Shown here: in pieces, positions 11,495-23,722 of the stretch
Position numbering within the stretch: position 1 is the first letter of the stretch
Layout of the letters: each line of letters opens with the position of its first letter
NCBI GenBank assembly: GCA_951213105.1
Contig: OX578136.1
Coordinates: 76,070,437 to 76,134,436, forward strand
DNA from: Amaurobius ferox
Taxonomy: Eukaryota; Arthropoda; Arachnida; Araneae; Amaurobiidae
Reading direction: 5' to 3'
DNA length: 64,000 bases
Position numbers and translations under genes: made by a program
Notes under the pieces: model-generated
Told to the model about the DNA's origin: nothing
The model's database searches: none
The model's input: the letters and a program-made list of their open reading frames with translations, nothing else

Positions 11495-13967
11495 TATATA
11501 TATATAATTGAAAATCTGTCTGTATGTCTGTCTGTTTGTCCCATCATCACGAGAGAACGGCTGAACCGAATTTGATGAAATTTTGTGGGTAGCCTGGAAA
11601 TAGCCCCACTTAAAATTTAGTCTACATTTGGAGTTTCTACGGCCAGTGGTTCTCGAGATATTAGTAAAAAACTAAAATTAAATTTCGTTTGTCTCATCAT
11701 CACGAGAGAACGGCTGAACCAAATTTAATGAAATTTTGTGGATAGCCTTGAAATAGCCCCCATAAATTTTGTCCAAGTTTCGGGTTTCTCAGACCAGGGG
11801 TTGACGAGATATTAATGAAAAACGGAACTTTTTCCCAGGAGTTCTACTCTCTAACCCCGTGGTTTATCCAAATGGAGAGGATGAAAATCGTTTGTTTGAA
11901 ACGTCAAAGAGAAATAAAACTTTATTTCTGAGTTTGGTGGAGATTTTTTGCGCTAATTAGTCACTGTCTGAAAGCATGAATTGTTTGAAACATGAATTTA
12001 AATGGAAAAATCGACCTCCATGGCTTATACTTTTCACAATCTTTTACTTAACGATGAAAAGTATAAAGAAATCAAAATGGTTATTTAATTTAGCATTTTA
12101 TGAGGAAGATTCTATCTTATATCATGTTGCTCGGCGACGCAATAAAATTAAATGTGTTTGTTAATGATTATTATTATTTTTTCGATTTGAATAATAAGTA
12201 CATGGATATAAAAATATATTTTAGAAAAAAACGGTTTGATTATTCTTTTAATTATATTAATTGCGAACTACGTACATCACTTTTATTTATTTTGGCAAAG
12301 AGGTTTCAAGCTTATATATTGTGTTTAGCTAATAAACTCATATATTGTGTCTACCAAATAAATTCATTTATCCGATTATTGAAACAGAAAAAGAGTAGAA
12401 CGGGCATATCTTCTAAAGAAATTTAGTGTTTTCATTTTTTATATACAAGCTGGAACACGAGATTTTATTCAGATCTGCAAATTTAGAGCCAGGCATTTGG
12501 CTGGATATCGCTAACTTGGCAAATTTCTTAAACGTTGCCAAATTGATTGAAATGTCTCCAAATTGATAAAAACGATGTAAATCAATGAAATTTATTTTGT
12601 TTTGCTAGAAGAAAGTACTGAACTGGTGTTCCGTTAGCATTTGTCTGTCTGTTCAACCGTCTTAATGAGTAACACAATTAGTGAATTTTTAAAACATCAG
12701 TAAATTGATAAAAATGTTTGTAAATCCATAAAAATATCTTGCAATTGATAAATTTGCGCTAAATAAATGAATTGGGTATTCTTAGGGGATAATATTTTGA
12801 TAATGGTTCGTCAATTTATCGCTAAGTGGGACTGTCAGTTCTACAGTTCCACTTGGCGATAAATTTAGCGATTTTTTAAAATGCCGCCAAACCTTCATTA
12901 GAGATCACATTATTCAGACGATATTTTGACCACCAATTTATTTGAAGCAAATCATAACATGTCGCTTAGCAACGGATTTCAATCCAGTGTGTTTATGAGG
13001 AAGGAGATTTTTATTAAAAATTTTCCGATTTTATTAATGAAGATATGTGTATAAAATAAATTTCATTGCCATTGTATTTTTGACTGGATAATATCAGTTA
13101 GGATCTTCAGATTTAAATATTATTATTATTGATGTTTTCGGGGATAATTGATTCAGAGATTATTGTTATTTTCAATTTCTCATGCCATTGATTTATTGCG
13201 GCAAAAATGGTTGAAATTCATATATTGTACGTTGTACGAGTAATCTTCTACAAATGCACGGCTATATCTTCTAATAAGAATATAAATAGTAGAGGTATAT
13301 TGGCATATATTTTGACATATATTGGCATATATTGGAATCAAGTACGGCCTTCTGGTATGAGGATTACGGAGATTATTGATATTTTTAATTTATTAATCAA
13401 TCTGTTTTATTTTGGCAAAGATTTTTAAGACTCATATTATGATACGGGTAATATTTTACTAACACTAGGATATATCTTCTAATCTACGACATTATAAGTA
13501 GTACGGGTATATCTTCCAATTTAATTTTAGCACTTTCATTTCGGTAGATATTGGAATCAATTACTGACTTCTGGTTTAAAGATTACGGATTTATTGATAT
13601 TTTCAATTTATACATGTAATCTACTAATACAGATTATATCTTCTAATATTCGCGCATATAAGTAGTACGGGTCCTATACAATTTTAACGCTCTTATTTTG
13701 CATATATTGATTCAATTCCATATTTTTTGTAAATTTGATTACAAAAGAGGCCAGGATGTTTTACTCTTCAGATCTGCCCGTGAAGATAATTTTTAATAGC
13801 GAGAACAGATATTCCTTAACTTCTTTTTGGGAGTATTATGCTAAATATTTTAGCAGAATATTTTGATTAAAAATGTCATTTAGTATACTATAGGAATTTG
13901 CACATGAGTGTGAATTTTAAGTTTCTTTATATTATATACTCCTTACGAAGAACGGGTATGCTGCTAG
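11495..13967 (+). mobile_element. Helitron-like unit, long variant (~2.5 kb)
   Basis: This unit follows the previous CTAG directly and starts TATATATATAATTGAAAATC. It contains a short CTGT tract, the two ~145-bp blocks with GAACGGCTGAACC (11560-11830), a long AT-rich interior with the GCGATAAATTTAGCG-type segment (12800-12900), and a terminal hairpin (CCTT...ACGGG, slightly decayed) with CTAG at 13964-13967. Open frames inside (for example 12100-12426) are AT-rich and unrelated to Rep/Hel proteins. Confidence 0.65.
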
Positions 13968-15223
13968 TCTATATATATAAAATTGAAAATCTGTCTGTCT
14001 GTCTGTCTGTTTGTCCCGTCACCACGGAAGAACGGCTAAACCGAATTTTATGACATTTTGTGGGTAGCCTTGAAATAGCCTCCCATAAATTTAGCCCAAG
14101 TTTCGAGTATCTAAGACTAGGGGTTGTTGAGATATTAATGAAAAAATAAACTTTTTCCTAGGAGTTCTACTCTCTAACTCCGTGGTTTATCCAAACGAAA
14201 AACTTGAAAATCGTTTGAAAGTGAATTAAAATTTAATCTCTGAGTTCGACGGGAGATTTTTTGCGCTAATTAGTCACACTTTCTGAAAACATGAATTGTT
14301 TGAAACATGATTTAAATAGGATACCTATCTGCATGGTTTATTTTAAACAAGCTTTTACTGAACAATGAAAAGTATAAAGACATCAAAATGGTTATTTAAT
14401 TTTGCAGTTTATGAGGAAGATTCTATCTTATATCATGTTACTCAGAAACGCAATTAAATTAAACCTGTCTGTTAATTTTAATAATTATTTTTTCGATTTG
14501 AATAATAAATAAATGGATATAAAAATATATTTTAGAAAAGAACGATTTGATTTTTCTTATAGCATTTTTGACTGAATAATATCAATTACGGTCTTCAGGT
14601 TTAAACATTATTATTATTGATATTTTCGGGGTTTATTGATTCAGGGATTATTGATATTTTCAAGTTATTATGCAATTCTTTTATTATAACAAAAATTGTT
14701 TAAACTCATATATTGTACGTTGTACGAGTAATCTTCTACAAATACACGGGTATATCTTTTAATCTACGAGAATATAAGTAGTACAGGCATATTGGCATAT
14801 GTTTTGAAATATATTGGCATATATTGGAATCAATTACGATCTTCTGGTATAAAGAGAACGGGGATTATTGATATTTTCATTTTATTACGTCATCTCTTTT
14901 ATTTTGGCAAATATTTTTGAGACTTATATTGTAATACGGGTAATCTTCTGCCAACACACTGGCATATTTTCTAATCTGCGACAATATAAGTAGTACGGGG
15001 TTGCATAAATTGATTCAATTCCTTTTGTTTTCGTAAATTTGCTTACAAAAGGTGGCAGGATGTTTTGTTCTTCAGATCTACTCGTGACGATAATTTTGCA
15101 TAGTGAGAATATATATTCTTAAACTTATGGAGCAATAAATTTAATATTTTAACAGAATTTGCATATGATTGCGAATTATAAGTTATATTATATACTCCGT
15201 ACGAAGAACGGGTACGCTGATAG
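13968..15223 (+). mobile_element. Helitron-like unit, short variant (1256 bp)
   Basis: The start is TCTATATATATAAAATTG immediately after CTAG of the previous unit. Only one clear 145-bp block is retained. The end is 'actccgtacgaagaacgggt' followed by ACGCTGATAG, so CTRR is present as ATAG-type. The junction to the next unit is again TAG|TC. Confidence 0.65.
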
Positions 15224-16504
15224 TCTATATAAATAAAATTGAAAATCTGTCTGTCTCTCTGTCTGTATGTTTGTTCCGTCATCACGAAAGAATGGCTGAA
15301 CCGAATTTAATGAAATTTTGTGGGTGGCCTGGAAATAGTCCCATTTAAAGTTTCCCAGTTTCGAGTATCTAAGTCTAGGGGTTGTCGAGATATTAATGAA
15401 AAACGAAACTCTTCCCTAGGAGTTCTACTCTCTAACTCCGTGGTTTATCCAAACGAAAAGCTTGAAAATCGTTTGAAAGTGAATTAAAACTTTATCTATG
15501 AGTTTTATGTGAAATTTTTGGCGCTAATTAGTCAGTTTCTGAAAACATGAATTGTTTGAAACATGATTTAAATGAGAAATCTATCTCCATGGTTTATTTC
15601 TCACAAGCTTTTACTGAACAATGAGAATTATAAAGAAATTAAAATGGTTATTTAATTTCGCAGTTTATGAGGAAGATTCTATCTTATATCATGTTGCTCA
15701 GAAACGCAATTATATTAAATCAGTCTGTTAATTTTAATTATTATTTTTTCGATTTGAATAATACATAAATGGATATAAAAATATATTTTAGAAAAGAACG
15801 ACTTGATTTTTCTTATAGTATTTTTAACTGGATAATGTCAATTACGGTCTTCAGGTTTAAACTTTATTATTATTGATATTTTCGGGGATTATTGATTCAG
15901 GGATTATTGATTCAGGGATTATTGATATTTTGAAGTTATTATGCAATTGTTTCATTATGACAAAAAATGTTTACACTCATATATTGTACGTTGTACGAGT
16001 AATCTTCTACAAATACACTGGTATATTTTCTAATCTACGAGAATATAAGTAATACAGGTATATTGGCATATGTTTTGATATATATTGGCATATATAGGAA
16101 TAAATTACGACCCTCTGGTGTAAATAGTACGGGGATTATTGATATTTTTAATTTATTACGTCATCTCTTTTATTTTGGCTAAGATTTTTGAGACTTATAT
16201 TTTAATACGGGTAATCTCTTATTAACACACTGGCATATTTTTTAATCTGCGACAATATAAGTAGTACGGGGTTGCATACATTGTTTCAATTCCTTTTTTA
16301 TGTAAATTTGTTCTTACGAAAGGGGCCAGGATGTTTCATTCTTCAGATCTGTCGGTGAAGATAATTTTGCATAGTGAGAACAGATATTCTTAAACTTCTC
16401 ATTTGGAGCAATACATTTAATATTGTAACAGAATATGCACGTGATTGCGAATTATAAGTTTGTTTATATTATATACGACTTACGAAGAGCGGGTATGCTG
16501 CTAG
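15224..16504 (+). mobile_element. Helitron-like unit, short variant (1281 bp)
   Basis: The start is TCTATATAAATAAAATTG after the preceding terminal TAG. It holds a short CTGT tract, one GGCTGAACCGAATTTAATG block, and an AT-rich interior with a local duplication of 'ttattgattcaggga' near 15895. It ends with a decayed hairpin and CTAG at 16501-16504, after which the array stops. Confidence 0.65.
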
Positions 16505-16555
16505 TCGTTTTATAAAAGTTCTGCTGACTTTCAGTGGTATTTTCCCTCTATCAAT

Positions 16556-17341
16556 AAAAATCTGATGTGGGCAGCACATGACTTTCCCTGCAGACTTATA
16601 TTAATGTTCTCTATATTTTAATTAAATTTATTTCACTTTTAATTCAATTTCCGTTCTCATTCGGTAACCGGGCTTATTTTCAAAGGTGGCGAAGGGAAAG
16701 TACGAAAAACTAAAATATCTCGAGAACGGCTAGTTCTAGTGTAATGGGGTTGGTCTTATTCTTTTCGTCGTTAAAAATTACGTATTAAATCAGCATTTAA
16801 TGGATATATTTGAGTATACCCAGTTTTTTATTTTAGATTTTGGCAATTTTTGCGGGCCATATTGCAAAAAAAGGCAGGTTATTTTTTTTTAATCGTACCA
16901 AAATCTAATCAGCACCAGGATGACCTATACGTGACTCATCAACCGAATTTTGTGAAATTCGGTCCATTAGTTTTTCAGCCAGAGTGGATACAAGCTTTTG
17001 CGGGTCATTTCGCAAAAAAAGGCGGGTTCTTTTATTCCGAATCGTACTCAAAATTAATTAGCACCAGCCCCGCCCACAAGTGACTTACCCACAAAATTTT
17101 GTGAAATTCGGTCCATTAGTTTCTTAGTTAGAGCGGATACAAAATCTGCACAGACAGACACACAGACACACAGACAGACACACAGACAGACACACAGACA
17201 CACACACAGACGTCACGGTAAAAATGGTTTTTTCGTATTCTAGAGGTCTCGAAGCGTGTAGATCCGTCGAAAACTCGAGTTGTGATTTTCGGCATGATTC
17301 CAATACTTTCCCTATACATTACCATGTATTGCAGGGAAAGT
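16556..17341 (-). mobile_element. HINE family 2, unit 1
   Basis: First unit of the array, bordered on the left by the end of the Helitron-like array. It contains AAAATATCTCGAGAACGGC (about 16712), two copies of the AAATTTTGTGAAATTCGGTCC motif (about 16933 and 17093), and a compound CAGACACA tract (17150-17210). It ends CATGTATTGCAGGGAAAGT. Confidence 0.75.
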
Positions 17342-18128
17342 AAAAATCTGATGTGAGCAGCACATGGCTTTCCCTGCAGACTTATATTCATGTTCTCTTT
17401 ATTTTAATTAAATTTATTTCACTTTTAATTCAATTTTCGTTCTCATTCGATAACCGGACTTATTTTCAAAGGTGGCGTAGGGAAAGTACGAAAAACAAAA
17501 ATATTTCGAGAACGGCTAGTCCTAGTGTAATGGGGTTGGTCTTATTCTTTTCGTCGTTAAAAATTACGCATTAAATCAGCATTTAATGGATATATTTGAG
17601 TATGCCCAGTTTTTTATTTTAGATTTTGGCAATTTTTGTGGGCCATTTTGCAAAAAAAGGCAGGTTATTTTTTTCTGAATCGTACCAAAATCTAATCAGA
17701 ACCAGGATGACCTATACGTGACTCATCAACCGAATTTTGTGAAATTCGGTCCATTAGTTTTTCAGCCAGAGTGGATACAAGCTTTTGCGGGTCATTTCGC
17801 AAAAAAAGGCGGGTTCTTTTATTCCGAATCGTACCCAAAATTAATTAGCACCAGCCCCGCCCACAAGTGACTTACCCACAAAATTTTGTGAAATTCGGTC
17901 CATTAGTTTCTTAGTTAGAGCGGATACAAAATCTGCACAGACAGACACACAGACACACAGACAGACACACAGACAGACACACAGACACACACACAGACGT
18001 CACGGTAAAAATGGTTTTTTCGTATTCTAGAGGTCTCGAAGCGTGTAGATCCGTCGAAAACTCGAGTTGTGATTTTCGGCATGATTCCAATACTTTCCCT
18101 ATACATTACCATGTATTGCAGGGAAAGT
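17342..18128 (-). mobile_element. HINE family 2, unit 2
   Basis: Its 787 bases are nearly indistinguishable from the first half of unit 3 and the second half of unit 1. The hairpin end reads GATGTGAGCAGCACATGG here, a variant shared with unit 3. Confidence 0.75.
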
Positions 18129-18910
18129 AAAAATCTGATGTGAGCAGCACATGGCTTTCCCTGCAGACTTATATTCATGTTCTCTTTATTTTAATTAAAT
18201 TTATTTCACTTTTAATTCAATTTTCGTTCTCATTCGATAACCGGACTTATTTTCAAAGGTGGCGTAGGGAAAGTACGAAAAACAAAAATATTTCGAGAAC
18301 GGCTAGTCCTAGTGTAATGGGGTTGGTCTTATTCTTTTCGTCGTTAAAAATTACGCATTAAATCAGCATTTAATGGATATATTTGAGTATGCCCAGTTTT
18401 TTATTTTAGATTTTGGCAATTTTTGTGGGCCATTTTGCAAAAAAAGGCAGGTTATTTTTTTCTGAATCGTACCAAAATCTAATCAGAACCATTGTGACCT
18501 ATACGTGACTCATCTACCGAATTTTGTGAAATTCGGTCCATTAGTTTTTCAGCTACAGTGGATACAAGCTTTTGCGGGCCATTTCACAAAAAAGGCGGGT
18601 TCTTTTATTCCGAATCGTACCCAAAACTAATCAGCACCAGCCCCGCCCACAAGTGACTTACCTACAAAATTTTGTGAAATTCGGTCCATTAGTTTTTTAG
18701 TTAGAGTGGATACAAAATCTGAACAGACAGACAGACACACAGACACACAGACAGACAGACACACAGACACACACACAGACGTCACGCTAAAAATGGTTTT
18801 TTCGTATTCTAGAGGTCTCGAAACGTGTAGATCCGTCGAAAACTCGAGTTGCGATTTTCGGCATGATTCCAATACTTTCCCTATACATTACCATGTATTG
18901 CAGGGAAAGT
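18129..18910 (-). mobile_element. HINE family 2, unit 3
   Basis: The first part matches unit 2 base for base by eye. After about 18488 it diverges ('accattgtgacc', 'catctaccg'), so the duplication breakpoint lies there. The microsatellite has a different CAGA/CACA order from unit 2. Confidence 0.75.
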
Positions 18911-19701
18911 AAAAATCTGATGTGAGCAGCACATGACTTTCCTTGCAGACTTATATTAACGTTCTTTTTATTTTAATTAAATTTATTTCACTTTTATTCA
19001 ATTTTTGTTCTCATTCGGTAACCAGGCTTATTTTCAAAGGTGGCGTAGGGAAAGTACGAAAAACTAAAATATCTCAAGAACGGCTAGTCCTAGTGTAATG
19101 GGGTTAGTCTTATTCTTTTCGTCTTTAAAAATTACGTATTAAACGGGCATTTAATGGATATATCTGAGTATATCTAGTTCCTTCGTTTGGATTTTGACGA
19201 TTTTTGCGGGCCATTTTGCAAAAAAAGGCAGGTTATTTTTTTTGGAATCGTACTAAAATCTAATCAGCACCAGGGTAACCCACACGTGACTTATCCACCA
19301 AATTTTGTGAAATTCGGTCCATTAGTTTTTCAGCTAGAGTGGATACAAGCTTTTGCGGGCCATTTCGCAAAAAAAAGGCGGGTTCTTTTATTCCGAATCG
19401 TACCCAAAACTAATCAGCACCAGCCCCGCCCACAAGTGACTTAACTACAAAATTTTGTGAAATTCGGTCCATTAGTTTTTTAGTTAGAGTGGATACAAAA
19501 TCTGCACAGACAGACACACAGACACACAGACAGACACACAGACAGACACACAGACAGACACACACACAGACGTCACGGTAAAAATGGTTTTTTCGTATTC
19601 TAGAGGTCTTGAAACGTGTAGATCCGTCGAAAACTCGAGTTGTGATTTTCGGCATGATTCCAATACTTTCCCTATACATTACCATGTATTGCAGGGAAAG
19701 T
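18911..19701 (-). mobile_element. HINE family 2, unit 4
   Basis: Same layout, but with scattered substitutions relative to units 2 and 3, and the hairpin-proximal repeat as ACTTTCCTTGCAG. It is older than the unit 2/3 duplication. Confidence 0.75.
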
Positions 19702-20486
19702 AAAAATCTGATGTGGGCAGCACATGACTTTCCCTGCAGACTTATATTAACGTTCTCTTTATTTTAACTAAATTTATTTCACTTTTAATTCAATTTTCGT
19801 TCTCATTCGGTAACCGGGCTTATTTTCAAAGGTGGCGTAGGGAAAGTACGAAAAACTAAAATATCTCGAGAACGGCTAGTCCTAGTGTAATGGGGTTGGT
19901 CTTATTCTTTTTGTCGTTAAAAATTACGTATTAAATCAGCATTTAATGGATATATTTGAGTATACCCAGTTCTTTAGTTTAGATTTGAACGATTTTTGCG
20001 GGCCATTTTGCAAAAAAAGGCAGGTCATTTTTTTCCGAATCATACCAAAATCTAATCAGCACCAAGGTAACCCACAAGTGACTCATCTACCGAATTTTGT
20101 AAAATTCGGTCCATCAGTTTTTCAGTTAGAGTGGATACAAGCTTTTGCGGGCCATTTCGCAAAAAAAGGCGGGTTCTTTTATCTCGAATCGTACCCAAAA
20201 CTAATCAGCACCAGATTCGCCCACAAGTGACTTACCTACAAAATTTTATGAAATTCGGTCAATTACTTTTTTAGTTAGAGTGGATACAAAATCTGCACAG
20301 ACAGACAGACAGACACACAGACAGACAGACAGACACACAGACACACAGACACACAGACACACACACAGACGTCACGCTAAAAATGGTTTTTTCGTATTCT
20401 AGAGGTCTCGAAACGTGTAGATCCGTCGAAAACTCGAGTTGCGATTTTCGGCATGATTCCAATACTTTCCCTATACATTACCATGT
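19702..20486 (-). mobile_element. HINE family 2, unit 5 (interrupted)
   Basis: The unit runs to CATTACCATGT, where the gypsy element begins. The remainder (ATTGCAGGGAAAGT) follows the other side of the gypsy element at 29979-29993. Confidence 0.8.
20482..20486. repeat. Left target-site duplication CATGT
   Basis: CATGT precedes the left LTR and recurs at 29974-29978. Uninterrupted units read CCATGTATTGCAGGG, which confirms that five bases were duplicated on insertion. Confidence 0.9.
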
Positions 20487-21350
20487 TGTGGCGTGGCTCC
20501 GCTGAAATCTTACAATTACACATTGGCCGTTAATCGTACTTCTGCACGCCACTTGCTCGATTACCGAGCATATCTCCAGGTTCTGATTAATTAGAAAATG
20601 CATCACGAGAACACACAATAAATACTAATTAAAAGTTAATAAAGCTTTTATTTTAAAATACTTATATTCAAAACTTGTTACTTAAAATTTAAAAAACCAC
20701 AAAATGTCATCTTAATTACATAGAACATATTTACATTCGCTAAGTAGGTATTGGATAATGATCGATCTGATCATTTCCCCCTCTCTAGTTAAATTAAATA
20801 TCATAATAGCCCTCAAGTTAGGCAGTTAACTTCCTTATTAAATAATATATATTCTCTGATACTCAGTCTGCAGTGGGAGAGGACAAAAGGACTTACCCCT
20901 TTTAGGTACGGCAGGACGGCATCGAGGTGGCACTCATCCGTCGGTTATTAGACGACCCAGTCTAAACTCTGAAAATTACCAACTGAGTTCTCTCTCAACT
21001 CTTCTTCTCCTCGCCGGGATCTCGGACGGCCCCCTGGCCGGCTCCATAACTGACGCTTGGCCGCTATAGGTTCGAAAACCCATAAATTCAGTGACGCGGC
21101 CGGGCTCCATCGAATCACTGGATTTGGCCCCTTCCCAAGGGTTGGCTAAAAATTGGGGGGCTCTAGCCCTCTTGCAGGTGTCCATTTTATTTAAAAATAA
21201 GATAGCGTCCTTTGCCATTTTCTCACCACTGCAGCTGGTCTCTTACTCATAGCCATGGAATGTCAACCGTTTCCACGGAGAGAGAGGGGGGGGGTAATAC
21301 TTTCTAGAAGTGAAGTGGCGACAGGAAAATTCCAATACTGTCCCACGACA
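20487..21350 (-). repeat. 3' LTR of the gypsy element
   Basis: 864 bp, matching 29110-29973 in length and, as far as I compared, in every base, including the nine-G run near 21288. In element orientation it starts TGTCGTGGG and ends CGCCACA. A TATA-like TATATATTATT (about 20844-20855), followed about 190 bases later by AATAAA (about 20651-20656), suggests U3 is about 21350-20820, R about 20820-20630, and U5 the remainder. These borders are inferred. Confidence 0.93.
20976..21218 (-). CDS. Small ORF inside the LTR (3' copy), 80 aa
   Basis: This is the same frame as the 5' LTR copy at 29599-29841. It starts with ATG in the context AAAATGG and ends a few codons after an arginine-rich stretch (RRRR). 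It lies in the inferred U3, so in the 3' LTR it would be carried near the end of the genomic transcript. I recognise no domain. It may be a chance frame. Confidence 0.3.
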   Translation of the reverse strand: MAKDAILFLNKMDTCKRARAPQFLANPWEGAKSSDSMEPGRVTEFMGFRTYSGQASVMEPARGPSEIPARRRRVERELSW

Positions 21351-21376
21351 CTGGCTTCCCCCAAACAAGGGAAAAG
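21351..21376 (-). promoter_or_regulatory. Polypurine tract for plus-strand priming
   Basis: On the minus strand the sequence before the 3' LTR reads TTTGGGGGAAGCCAG, then TGTCGTGGG of the LTR. A G/A-rich tract adjoining the 3' LTR is the standard second-strand primer in LTR elements. The tract is short and separated from the LTR by CCAG. Confidence 0.65.
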
Positions 21377-23722
21377 AAACCAAGTTTCTTTTTCAAAAGC
21401 TTAAACTACCAAAAGAATAAAGGGTTACAAATTATGCACAGTATACATATATAAACAGAGATAACAATAACATTTAACAATAAAATTATACATTAAATTA
21501 TATACATAATGACACGCCCTATAGGTATGGAAATATTCTGTCTCTCCATGTATGTCCAAGAACTAATTAAGGTGCGAGATTGTCCCTGTCCGCATGGTAT
21601 AAATATTGTCACTGTCCGTTGGCGTAAATATTGTCACTGTCTAATGTAGCATACTGATTGTACTTTCCAGTCTGTTACTTGTGTTCACAAAATATGAAAG
21701 TTTGTCATGAGAACACATGAATTGGGAACAATTGTTCGTTCACATTATACACTAAAGGATTGATATTGTTCTGTAAGCTGTGACAAAATTAGTGATATTC
21801 CATATGGAAGGAATATTCTCTGAGCAGGATCAGCTGTGACATCACTTTATAAAAAGAAGTTGCACTAAAACTGTGTAAATGACGTTGCACTTAACACTGC
21901 GAACATGGAGTTGCACTAAGACGTTGCATTAAACGATAAAAATGCAGTTGCATTACAACGTTGCACTAAACGATGAAAATGAAGTTGCATTGTTTGGTAC
22001 CCTTAGGTCCAAGGAAGGCATGATTTCGTTTTCGGTTAATGATGCTGCATACATGTGCTGGTAAAGGCTTATGTGAGCTGTAAAACTACGCCTTTGTTGC
22101 TGCAAACGTCTTTATAATGGCAACTTTCGTTTTTTGAAGACCGGATCCGTGTCTGCAAACTTCTGCAGTAATCATAGTTAGGGTATGTAAATGCACATAG
22201 TTTTTTTTTCCACAATGTACTTTATCAATATAAAAAAAGCTGATGTAATTTCAGATTAGACATTCTATTCGTACTTTAATATACAACTAGACTTAGGAGC
22301 TTTGGAGTCCTTGAACTCTGTCCACTGCATTGTACCAGAGAACATTTAACTTTTAATGTTTTCTACATTCTTAACCTACTTATTTTACATTAAATACATT
22401 TATTTTATCTTAATCACCTTTATTTTACATTAATCATTTATATACATATTCTTTATAGAAATTCTTATTGAACAAGGAATGTTTGTTTTCTTAAGAATTA
22501 TTTATTCTTATTTACAAGAGCTCTCTTAAATGTCTTATTTCATTCTAGACCTTAATCAATCACCACAATCTATCCTCTAACCATTTCTCTATTCATTCCT
22601 AATAATTTTTCTACTAATTTCTACTTAATTCTCTAACCATTTCTCTATTCATTTCTAATTAATTTCTCTAATCATTTCTAATTAATCCTCTAATAATTTC
22701 TCTATTCATTCCTAATAATTTTTCTACTAATTTCTACTTAATTCTCTAACCCATTTCTTTATTCATTTCTAATTATTTCTACAAATTTCAACTTAATTCT
22801 CTACCCATTTCTTTTATTCATTTCTAATTATTTCTACAAATTTCAACTTAATTCTCTACCCATTTCTTTATTCATTTCTACTAATAATCCTCTAATAATT
22901 TCTAAACGTTTTTGATTCCCCTCCTTACGTAACACCCGGCTGTCCGGTTTAAAATTGCCATCCCCGGTAAAGGCTTGTACCGCCGTATACATCCTACGCT
23001 AGCAGCGGTCACTTTTCGTACGACCTGACAAAAGTTTTTTTTTCTTTTCTTTCTGTTTACGTGGGCCAATAACAGACGCTGTCTTTGATTCTGTCCTACG
23101 GTAATTCTCTCTAATTGAAACCGCGTACGTGATTTGCTTCCGCTTGTCATGTGACTAGAGCGAGTAGAGTCGAAAAAAATTCAAAGTCAACGCGGCAGTG
23201 TGCTTTCTCTTTGTGTGCTGCACAACGGATTTATACAAATTGGATTACACATATTAATTTTTCTGGAAGTTCCGTGAGTGAAATTACTCTTATTTTTTTT
23301 TATTTAGGATTACAGTTTAATGTACTTGTTTCGCTTGGGTGCTTAGATTTGCTTACTTAAACTTTAAATTACTTATTTTAGTAATTAGATTTGCTTAGGT
23401 TGTTCGACTGACAGCCGATCGCTCTGTCTGTCCGGTCATTTAAACTTTAGACGCCTGCATCTCAGTTTATCTTACCTTAACTCCCTAAGTTTTTAAATTA
23501 CGTGAAAGTTTAATTTAATTGCCTCACTTTTACGGTTATTTCTTTAAATATTATTTATAATGGCACGTTAATCATAAAGAATTCTTGTTACATTTCGTTT
23601 TACTCCTCTAAGTCTTTACTGAGATAACCTTTTCTCTGGATTAATTTTAATCGGTATTATTTTAACTTCTATTTACGTGACCTACGTGTAACTTTAAATT
23701 ATTTTCCACTGACCTATTCATG
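21377..23722 (-). other. Gypsy 3' noncoding region, no envelope gene
   Basis: About 2.35 kb separate the pol stop from the polypurine tract. The longest frame on the element's strand is 82 codons (22902-23150). It begins with ATG and is very basic, and I do not recognise it. No signal peptide, membrane segment or furin-like site typical of an errantivirus envelope is apparent. A degenerate duplicated block of 'ctctattcatt', 'ctaataatttt' and 'ctactaatttctac' fills 22555-22910. Confidence 0.7.
22555..22910. repeat. Degenerate pyrimidine/AT tandem repeat in gypsy 3' region
   Basis: Blocks of ~35-115 bp built from TTTCTA, TCTAAT and ATTCATT elements recur several times. For example, 'ctctattcattcctaataa' occurs near 22588 and again near 22702. 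Confidence 0.75.

Larger units (their letters stand above)
16556..20486 (-). repeat. Tandem array of HINE family-2 units (~787 bp period)
   Basis: Five head-to-tail units begin with AAAAATCTGATGTGRGCAGC at 16556, 17342, 18129, 18911 and 19702, giving periods of 786, 787, 782 and 791. Each carries ACTTTCCYTGCAG after the hairpin end and TGCAGGGAAAGT at the opposite end, plus a CAGA/CACA microsatellite about three quarters along. Units 2 and 3 are almost identical, and near-identity crosses unit boundaries (roughly 16900-17690 versus 17690-18475). That indicates recent unequal exchange or local duplication. The fifth unit is split by the gypsy insertion. Confidence 0.85.

Noticed and set aside
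17128..18361. Identical 87- and 73-residue frames repeated 787 bases apart
   Set aside because: Identity comes from the tandem DNA duplication. The frames consist of microsatellite and terminal repeats of the HINE units and break in the other units.
16556..20486. CRISPR-like array
   Set aside because: The period is ~787 bp with no short repeat/spacer structure, and the sequence is eukaryotic.
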